Under the pieces are notes generated by a model. It ran no database searches and was not told the origin of the DNA. It saw only the letters and a program-made list of their open reading frames with translations. This document shows, in pieces, positions 57,852 through 64,000 of a stretch of 64,000 nt of DNA. The DNA comes from Myxococcales bacterium 68-20 (GTDB lineage: Bacteria > Myxococcota_A > Polyangia > Polyangiales > Polyangiaceae): NCBI GenBank assembly GCA_001899635.1, contig MKVQ01000016.1, forward strand, positions 217,178-281,177, given 5' to 3'. How positions within the stretch are numbered: position 1 is the stretch's first letter; every line of letters starts with the position of its first letter. The position numbers and the translations under genes were made by a program.

Positions 57852-57949
57852 GGATCGACTCACGCGCACGCCTCGAGATCGGCATTGCGCAAGCTCCAGC
57901 GCGCAGCCGCCGAGGCTTCCATCGCGAAAGCAGCTAGCGTCGGGCTTCG

Positions 57950-59725
57950 GTGACTACCCGAAGCACAGGGGCGCAAACGCGACGGAATCGATGGTCGATG
58001 ACTGGCATACATGCCGCGGTCATCGCGCTTGCGTTCCATGGCTCGACCATCTCCGGTTGCAGGCCATCCGAGATGCCCGGACAGACGTCGACGGTCGCGC
58101 TCCCTTCGCCAGCTCTCGACATCATGCCGCTCCGCGCCGAAGTCTGGGCACGAGAAGTGGCCATGCACGGAGGCACTGCCGACACCGTCCTCGCGCGCTG
58201 CCGAGTGACGTCCGACGTCGTCGACATGCCTGCACGAGTCGAGGGCTCGCGTTGGTCTGCACGCGTGCCTCTCGCCGAGGGCACCAACTCGGTCGCCGTG
58301 ACCTGCCACGATGACGCAGGTCGCGAGCACCGCAGCGCCACCGCGCGGCTCCACGGAATGCTCCGACAATCCCGGCTCGGGCCCGAGCGCCCGACGATCG
58401 GTCCTGCGGCTCGCGACGCCGTCGTCTACGGGGTCATCCCCCCGCTCTACGGTGCTCCCCCGCTCCGAGCCGTCCGCGAGGCCCTGCCCGAGCTCGCCGA
58501 GCTCGGCGTCGACATCCTCTGGCTCTCGCCGACCTTCGAGAATGCGCCTCGCGACTATGGCTACGCAGTGACCGATTACCTTCGTGTGCGCCCCGACTAT
58601 GGAACACACGACGATCTCACCGAGCTCGTAGCCAGCGCGCACCGCCACGACATGCGCATCGTGCTCGACTTCGTGCCGAACCACACGTCGATCCACCATC
58701 GCTACTTCCAAGAGGCCCGAGACATGGGCCGCGCCTCGCACTACTGGTCCTTCTATCTAAGGGACCCGGACGGAGCGCCGACCCACTACTTCGATTGGAG
58801 CCACCTGCCCAATCTCGACTATCGCAACGCAGAAGTCGCGCGGTGGATGACCGAGGCTGGCCGACGATGGCTGGAGGACACGGGCATCGATGGGTACCGC
58901 ATCGACGTAGCATGGGCGATCCAGGATCGATCCCCATCGTTCTTCGACGCATTTCGCCGCGAGATCCGCGCCATCGACCCACGAGCGTTGCTCTTCGCGG
59001 AGGCCTCCGCACGTGATCCCTACTGGCTCGAGCACGGCTTCGACGCGGCCTACGACTGGACCGACACGCCCGGCGAGTGGAGTTGGAACGCAGTCTTCCA
59101 TCCTGCCGACGGGATTCCGGATCGACTCGACGCGGCGGTACGTGCGTCGCCCTCATCCACCATGCGCTTTCTCGAGAACAACGACACGGGCACGCGCTTC
59201 CTCACGAAGCACGGCGTCGGAATGACCCGGGTCGCGTCCGCCGCTCTCCTGACGCTACCCGGGATCCCCGCGCTCTTCACCGGACAGGAACGCGGCGCAG
59301 AGTATGAGCCCTATGCACGAGAGACGCCTCTCGACCGCGAGGATCTCCACCAGCTACGAGACCATTATCGAGCGTTGATCGCTGTCCGCCGCGCGCTCCC
59401 GGCCCTGCGCTCGGACGAATATGCGCGGCTCGAGCTCACCGAACGCGATGATCGCGTCCTCGCGTTTCGCCGTGGCTCGGGTGCGGCCCCCGGAGAGACG
59501 GCAATCGTCGCGCTGCGGTTCGACTCGACTACGGCTCGAGCGCGCGTTCGACTCCCCGAAGCGCTGAAAGTGATCCGAAATTGGAAGGACACCTTCAGCG
59601 GCCAAACACTCACTGCAAGTGACGGCGTTCTGAGCGTGGAGCTCGCTTCGTGGGGAGCTCGGGTGCTCGTTCCGATGCCGAAGGCCGGGGCCGCTCAGGC
59701 GGCGAGGAAGAGCCCGCGCGATTGA
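57950..59725 (+). CDS. GH13 alpha-amylase-family lipoprotein
   Basis: This 591-residue protein has a lipoprotein-type N-terminus ending in STISGC (Cys37), then a ~120-residue beta domain and the GH13 barrel. Region I is DFVPNHTS. Region II is IDGYRIDVAWAI with nucleophile Asp319. Region III is LLFAEASARD with acid/base Glu351. Region IV is FLENNDTGTRF with Asp412, where the usual NHD reads NND. Region IV's missing His is a notable change. The protein should act outside the inner membrane on alpha-glucans such as trehalose- or maltodextrin-type polymers. Its 3' end overlaps the convergent ABC gene by 31 bases. Confidence 0.85.
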   Translation: MTTRSTGAQTRRNRWSMTGIHAAVIALAFHGSTISGCRPSEMPGQTSTVALPSPALDIMPLRAEVWAREVAMHGGTADTVLARCRVTSDVVDMPARVEGSRWSARVPLAEGTNSVAVTCHDDAGREHRSATARLHGMLRQSRLGPERPTIGPAARDAVVYGVIPPLYGAPPLRAVREALPELAELGVDILWLSPTFENAPRDYGYAVTDYLRVRPDYGTHDDLTELVASAHRHDMRIVLDFVPNHTSIHHRYFQEARDMGRASHYWSFYLRDPDGAPTHYFDWSHLPNLDYRNAEVARWMTEAGRRWLEDTGIDGYRIDVAWAIQDRSPSFFDAFRREIRAIDPRALLFAEASARDPYWLEHGFDAAYDWTDTPGEWSWNAVFHPADGIPDRLDAAVRASPSSTMRFLENNDTGTRFLTKHGVGMTRVASAALLTLPGIPALFTGQERGAEYEPYARETPLDREDLHQLRDHYRALIAVRRALPALRSDEYARLELTERDDRVLAFRRGSGAAPGETAIVALRFDSTTARARVRLPEALKVIRNWKDTFSGQTLTASDGVLSVELASWGARVLVPMPKAGAAQAARKSPRD

Positions 59726-61470
59726 CGGCGCACGAGCCCGGCGTACCGGCCTCCCGCTCGGAGCAGCTCTTCGTGCGATCCTTGCTCCACGATGGTCCCG
59801 GCTTCGAAGACGACGATGCTGTCGGCTTCGGTCACCGTCGTGAGGCGATGAGCGATCACGAACGTCGTACGGCCCTTCGTGAGCCTGGAGAGCGCCTCAC
59901 GAACCGCGTCCTCGCTCTCCGCATCGAGCGCGCTCGTTGCCTCGTCGAGCACGAGAATGGGAGCGTTCTTCAGGAGCGCACGCGCGATCGCAATCCGCTG
60001 GCGCTCTCCGCCCGACAGCTTCCCCCCACGCTCGCCGATCTTCGTGTCGTATCCTGCCGGCAAACGCATGATGAACTCGTGCGCATTCGCGGCACGCGCT
60101 GCGGCCTCGACCTCAGCAAACGTCGCCTCCGGCCGCCCGAACGAAATGTTGTCACGGATGCTGTCGTCGAAGAGCCAGCCGTCCTGGAGCACGACGGCAA
60201 TTTGCTTCCGGAGACATCCCTGCTTCACGTCGCGCAGATCGAGACCGTCGACGAGGATCCTGCCCCGCGTGGGATCATAGAGGCGCTGGAGAAGCGCCAT
60301 GAGGGTGCTCTTCCCACCGCCGCTGGCGCCGACGAGCGCGATCATCTGTCCGGGCTCCACGGTGAAGCTCACGTCCCGTAGAACCGGCACCCCCGGACGA
60401 TATTCGAATCTCACGTGCTCGAATCGCACCGCACCCGTCAACGGCCCCACGTCACGCGCGTCGGGTGAGTCGCGGAGCGAGTCGTGAGCATCGAGGATCG
60501 ACGTGACGGCTTCGACGGAGACGGTTCCTTTGCAGAGCGACTGGTACATGCCCGTGAGCGACTGCACCGGCTGGAAGACGCCACTGACGTAGCCGAGAAA
60601 GGCGACGAGAGTCCCTAGCGAGATCTCCCGCTCCATGACGAGGTAGCTACCGACGGCGATGGCGGTCACGCGCGCGATGGCCATCACCGCCCCCTTGGTC
60701 GCATTCGTCGAGGCATCCGTCATGATGCCTTGCGCGACGATCGCGTTCGCGTCCTCCACACCGCCGAGGAAGCGACGCTTCTCGTCTTCTTCTCTCACGA
60801 AGCTCTTGACGACGGCGATACCGGACAACACCTCGTTGAGCCTGCCGAAGAGCGCCATCCAGCGCTTCATGAGCTTCCGCTCACGCGTGGTCTGCTCGTT
60901 CGCTGCGCGAGCACCGATGATCGCCGGAATGGGAGCGAAGAAGAGGACGACGAGGGAAAGGCGCCATTCCAAGCGGAACATGATCGCCGCTGAGACGGTG
61001 AGATACACGATGGACGGCAGCACGTGCAGCACCGCGTCGGAGAAGGCAGTGACCGAACCAGAGATCCCGCGCTCGATCTTCGTCGTGAGCGCACCGACGG
61101 TCTCCTCCCGATGATGCAGGAGCGGAAGAGAGTGGAGGCGACCGACGGTCTCGCGAAGGAGATCGGACGTGACCGCAAGACGAACGCGCCACATCGAACA
61201 ATCGAGAAGCGCCAGCAACATCTCACGGGCAAGCAACAAGACGACGAGAACGGCGATGAAGAGGAGGGCGCGTCCAGCGCCGTCCCCCCCAACGCTCACG
61301 GCGTCGAATACCTGCTTGTAGAAAAGTGGCTCCAGAGCCGCCAGCCCGGACGTCCCGAGCGCCAGGAGGACCACGAGCGCGATGCGTGCGCCGTAGGGCG
61401 CGAAGAAGGCACCGAGACGATGAACAGCGCGCAACAAGGGCGATGAAGCCGGTGGTGTCGGCCGAGCCAT
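59695..61470 (-). CDS. ABC exporter, MsbA-like lipid/oligosaccharide type
   Basis: This 591-residue half-transporter has an N-terminal six-helix membrane domain (IALVVLLALGTSGLAAL and onward) and a C-terminal ATPase. The ATPase has Walker A VGASGGGKSTLMALL, signature LSGGERQRIAIARALL, Walker B ILVLDEATSALD and a late His in VIAHRLTTV. It acts as a homodimer. Placement beside glycosyltransferases and UDP-glucose dehydrogenase suggests it moves a lipid-linked sugar across the inner membrane. The tail overlaps the convergent GH13 gene. Confidence 0.88.
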   Translation of the reverse strand: MARPTPPASSPLLRAVHRLGAFFAPYGARIALVVLLALGTSGLAALEPLFYKQVFDAVSVGGDGAGRALLFIAVLVVLLLAREMLLALLDCSMWRVRLAVTSDLLRETVGRLHSLPLLHHREETVGALTTKIERGISGSVTAFSDAVLHVLPSIVYLTVSAAIMFRLEWRLSLVVLFFAPIPAIIGARAANEQTTRERKLMKRWMALFGRLNEVLSGIAVVKSFVREEDEKRRFLGGVEDANAIVAQGIMTDASTNATKGAVMAIARVTAIAVGSYLVMEREISLGTLVAFLGYVSGVFQPVQSLTGMYQSLCKGTVSVEAVTSILDAHDSLRDSPDARDVGPLTGAVRFEHVRFEYRPGVPVLRDVSFTVEPGQMIALVGASGGGKSTLMALLQRLYDPTRGRILVDGLDLRDVKQGCLRKQIAVVLQDGWLFDDSIRDNISFGRPEATFAEVEAAARAANAHEFIMRLPAGYDTKIGERGGKLSGGERQRIAIARALLKNAPILVLDEATSALDAESEDAVREALSRLTKGRTTFVIAHRLTTVTEADSIVVFEAGTIVEQGSHEELLRAGGRYAGLVRRQSRGLFLAA

Positions 61471-61603
61471 GTGACGAGGTCAACTCTCGCACGCAGCAAC
61501 TTTCACCGCTGCCGGTTTTGCACATGAGCCTATCCTTATGAACAGGATCAGCTCCGCGTTCCTCGGCAGAATTTGCTCACGGCTGTGCCCGCTGCCTCGT
61601 ACG

Positions 61604-62941
61604 TCAAGGCTGGGTCTTGACCGCTCTCGAGCGCACACCGACGCCCTGATAGCGAAGGCCGGCGCGCAGCACGTCCTCCAGGCGCCAGACGTTCCTCGCG
61701 TCCACGAGAACCGGCGCAGCTCCGGTCGGAGACGGCACGAGACGCCGGCGAATCTCGGTGAAGCTTGGGGCTCGGTAGCTCCGCCATTCCGTGAGGAGCA
61801 CGAGCGCGTGCGAGCCGCTCAGCGCATCGTACTCTCGCTCCTTCACCGTCACCTTGCCGGCGAAGTGCTTTGCGAAATTGGGCCCCGCTTCCGGGTCATG
61901 CGCGACGACCGTGGCGCCGCGCGCAAGGAGCGTGTGGCACAGCTTCACGGCGGGCGACTCTCTGATGTCGTCCGTCTCTGGCTTGAACGCGCAGCCCCAG
62001 ACCGAGATCTGTTTGCCCATCACACCCGAGAGCGAGGTCTCTACGAGCTGCGCGACGAATCGCGCCTGCTCTTCGTTCGCGCGATGCGCCGCCTCGGCCG
62101 TCTCCAGCACAAGGCCATGCGCGCGCGCGAGCGCAGCCAGCGCCTGCACGTCCTTCGGGAAACAGGAGCCACCATAGCCCGGCCCCGCATAGAGGAACTT
62201 CTTCCCGATGCGAGCGTCCGAACCCACTCCGCGACGTACACAGTGAATGTCGGCCCCGGTCGCGTGACACAGGCGCGAGAGCTCGTTCATGAACGAGATG
62301 CGAACCGCCAACATGGTATTGGCGGCATATTTGATGAGCTCACTCGAGCGCGGGTCGGTCATGACGATCCGCTCGCCGGAGAGCTGCAAGGGAGCGTAGA
62401 GGGCTCGAACGAAGTCGCGAGCGCGCTCGGTGTGGGCTCCGATGACCACGCGATCCGGCTTGAAGAAGTCCGAAAGCGCATCTCCCTCCTTGAGAAATTC
62501 TGGATTCGACACCACCTCGAGCGAGACCTTTGCCGCCGCGAGCCTCCCCTGGACGAGATCACAGGTTCCCACGGGCACGGTGCTCTTCACGATGACGAAC
62601 GCCTCTTTTCGCGCGACGCGAGCGATCGTGTCCGTCGCCGCCACTACAGCCGATACATCGGCAGCCCCATCGGCACCGGGAGGTGTGCCGACGCTGATGA
62701 ACCACGCATCGGCGTTGCTTTGCTCGAAGGCGATGTCACTCGCGAAAGACAGCCGGCCGCTCCGCTGATTGCGCCGGATCAGGTCGGCGAGCCCAGGCTC
62801 GTAGATGGGTACACGTCCGTCGCGTAGCTTCGCGATCTTCTCCGCTGCGATGTCGTAGAGCAGGACTTCGTGCCCCAGATCGCTGAGCCCCGTTCCGGTG
62901 ACGAGCCCGACGTACCCAGCTCCTAAAACGACGATACGCAT
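61604..62941 (-). CDS. ugd: UDP-glucose 6-dehydrogenase
   Basis: This 445-residue enzyme oxidises UDP-glucose to UDP-glucuronate with NAD. Motifs are VVLGAGYVGLVTG at the N-terminus, STVPVGTCD, SNPEFLKEGDAL, and the catalytic cysteine in GPGYGGSCFPKDVQAL (~255-270). The C-terminal NAD/UDP-binding half has WGCAFKPETDDIRESP. ATG 62941 (MRIVVLGAGY) is preferred; the upstream extension to 63004 is Arg-rich. It should supply the UDP-glucuronate-decarboxylase-like gene at 51054. It lies 133 bases upstream of the ABC exporter gene, so co-transcription is possible. Confidence 0.9.
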   Translation of the reverse strand: MRIVVLGAGYVGLVTGTGLSDLGHEVLLYDIAAEKIAKLRDGRVPIYEPGLADLIRRNQRSGRLSFASDIAFEQSNADAWFISVGTPPGADGAADVSAVVAATDTIARVARKEAFVIVKSTVPVGTCDLVQGRLAAAKVSLEVVSNPEFLKEGDALSDFFKPDRVVIGAHTERARDFVRALYAPLQLSGERIVMTDPRSSELIKYAANTMLAVRISFMNELSRLCHATGADIHCVRRGVGSDARIGKKFLYAGPGYGGSCFPKDVQALAALARAHGLVLETAEAAHRANEEQARFVAQLVETSLSGVMGKQISVWGCAFKPETDDIRESPAVKLCHTLLARGATVVAHDPEAGPNFAKHFAGKVTVKEREYDALSGSHALVLLTEWRSYRAPSFTEIRRRLVPSPTGAAPVLVDARNVWRLEDVLRAGLRYQGVGVRSRAVKTQP

Positions 62942-63127
62942 AGGCAATTCTCGAGCACGAGCCATGCCGCTCACGCGTTTGAAGGCGCGCGTGGTCCTCG
63001 TCATCGTGCCGAATGCGAACGTGTCGCAACGCGCGAATCGCGAATACGGAGCGAGCCAAAGCCGCTCGCGAGATCGATCGCCACGCGATCGAGACGACGC
63101 GCGCGCGAGTCTTGCTCACGGACGGCC

Positions 63128-64000
63128 ATGGCGAGCGGTCCCGCTCCGTGGGTCTACCGGGACGGTCGGCGACGCCGAAACGGTCCGACGCTCCTTTCTG
63201 AGCTCGTTCAGCTCGTGCGCGACATCGGAACCTCGCCGAGCTCGAACGCACGAGAGTCCGCAGCGACGAATGCCCTCGTTGCGTGCGGAGAGCTCGAGGC
63301 AGCGCTCGCCGACGCCGGCCACCGTTCGGCGCCCTCCGTCGCGCTCGAAACGGATTGCCTGGCGGCAGCGCTGCTCGGCCAGGCGTTGGACTCCGAGCAC
63401 CATGCGCAAGTCCTCGAGCAGCTCGACGTCCCCGCAGAGCTGCTGACTTCGACCCAAGAGGGATGTGCCTTCTACGCGCTTCACCCTTCGAGCTATGCCC
63501 GCGCGGCGCATGACCTCGGACCGTGCGAACGCGCGCTGGTCGTCGGCATACGTACCATCGGCGCCACACTCTCGGCCGTGGTCGCGTCAGCGCTGCGCGG
63601 TCGTGGCGTTCACGCCGCCCGTTGTACCGTGCGCCCTGGAGGACATCCGTATGCTCGAACCCTCGAGCTCGATCCGTCTCGAGCGCGTGCGGTGGAACGC
63701 GCGCGCGCCGAGCACGCGCTCGCCGTGGTCGTCGACGAAGGTCCTGGCCTGAGCGGCTCCACCTTCCTGGCTGTTGCCGAGCGACTCGCCCGGGCGGGGA
63801 TCCCCGATGCCCGAATCGTGCTGATGGCGAGCGCCCGGTTCGACGCATCGAAGCTGGCGGCAGCGGACGCAGCCTCTCGCTTCCGTCGCTTCCGCACCAT
63901 CGTCGCGCCAGTGGAAGACGACATCCCGGTGTACGGGACCTCTCTGTCCGGTGGCGTGTGGCGGGCTCGTTCCTTCCAGCACGAGTCGTCGTGGCCCGCG
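63128..64000 (+). CDS. Phosphoribosyltransferase-like protein, 5' part
   Basis: The frame is open from ATG 63128 to the right edge (291 residues so far), with no stop. Third positions are strongly GC-rich. After an N-terminal helical part (SELVQLVRDIGTSPSSNARE) it has GIRTIGATLSAVVASALRGR and the phosphate-binding-like loop LAVVVDEGPGLSGSTFLAVA. That loop matches the PRPP-binding signature of type I phosphoribosyltransferases. A strand with HPYARTLELD precedes it. It is divergent from UDP-glucose dehydrogenase across 186 bases. The ribosome binding site is weak, so the start is uncertain. Specific function unknown. Confidence 0.7.
   Translation, partial: MASGPAPWVYRDGRRRRNGPTLLSELVQLVRDIGTSPSSNARESAATNALVACGELEAALADAGHRSAPSVALETDCLAAALLGQALDSEHHAQVLEQLDVPAELLTSTQEGCAFYALHPSSYARAAHDLGPCERALVVGIRTIGATLSAVVASALRGRGVHAARCTVRPGGHPYARTLELDPSRARAVERARAEHALAVVVDEGPGLSGSTFLAVAERLARAGIPDARIVLMASARFDASKLAAADAASRFRRFRTIVAPVEDDIPVYGTSLSGGVWRARSFQHESSWPA

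Overview
The window is GC-rich, densely packed bacterial DNA with G/C-biased third codon positions. It probably comes from a myxobacterium (Myxococcota, perhaps a Polyangiales relative). The supporting signs are a secreted protein ending in a MYXO-CTERM-type tail, several alanine-rich lipoproteins, a Ser/Thr kinase with a membrane-tethered tail, a bacterial Thg1-like protein and many GTG starts. The species cannot be fixed from the sequence alone. No rRNA, tRNA, CRISPR array or complete insertion sequence was seen.

Positions 1-24,450 look like ordinary genome. They hold an RND efflux operon cut by the left edge (outer-membrane factor, adaptor, permease), a 42-residue basic protein missed by usual length cut-offs, a sigma factor fused to a membrane anchor, queD, a BFD-like protein, an SDR, heme A synthase, a Ser/Thr kinase, a ThrE-type exporter, a PilZ protein, a lipoprotein, a PIN-domain protein facing a Thg1-like tRNA enzyme, and a second RND pump divergent from a TetR regulator. 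Two matching 15-bp operators lie between that pump and its regulator. A lipoprotein and a MYXO-CTERM NlpC/P60-like protein follow.

Positions 24,631-36,520 are a gas vesicle (gvp) island. It has two gvpA copies, gvpF- and gvpL-type genes, gvpG, gvpJ, a second small GvpA-fold gene, gvpK and an Hsp20-type gvpH. These are interleaved with a Cdc48-like double AAA ATPase, two tandem-fused ArsA/Get3-like ATPases (with CxxC in all four halves), a PHA-system-like small protein and an unrecognised protein with 7-residue proline repeats. No gvpN, gvpO or gvpC was recognised. Signs of rearrangement are a decayed third ArsA-like fragment, a duplicated gvpA with its flanks, and an ISKra4-type transposase remnant just outside gvpA1. 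The gvpL-type gene appears to start at CTG.

Positions 37,144-43,048 carry a formaldehyde-dehydrogenase-like ADH with a small partner, a lysine-rich DUF6496-like protein, an AI-2E-family membrane protein, a YghA-like SDR and about 0.8 kb with no convincing gene.

Positions 43,049-64,000 are a saccharide-biosynthesis region. Its core is an 11-gene operon in which nearly every stop overlaps the next start: two sugar-nucleotide epimerases, a B12-binding-type radical SAM protein, a GT4 glycosyltransferase, three CgeB-like glycosyltransferases, a UDP-glucuronate-decarboxylase-like SDR, a nucleotidyltransferase, a methyltransferase and a glycosidase-like protein whose TIM-barrel motifs are in circularly permuted order. 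Around it are a fourth CgeB-like gene coupled to an HD protein, myo-inositol-1-phosphate synthase, a GH13 lipoprotein, an MsbA-like exporter, UDP-glucose dehydrogenase and a phosphoribosyltransferase-like gene cut by the right edge. I infer that they build and export a methylated pentose- or uronate-containing glycan or glycolipid. The product is unknown.
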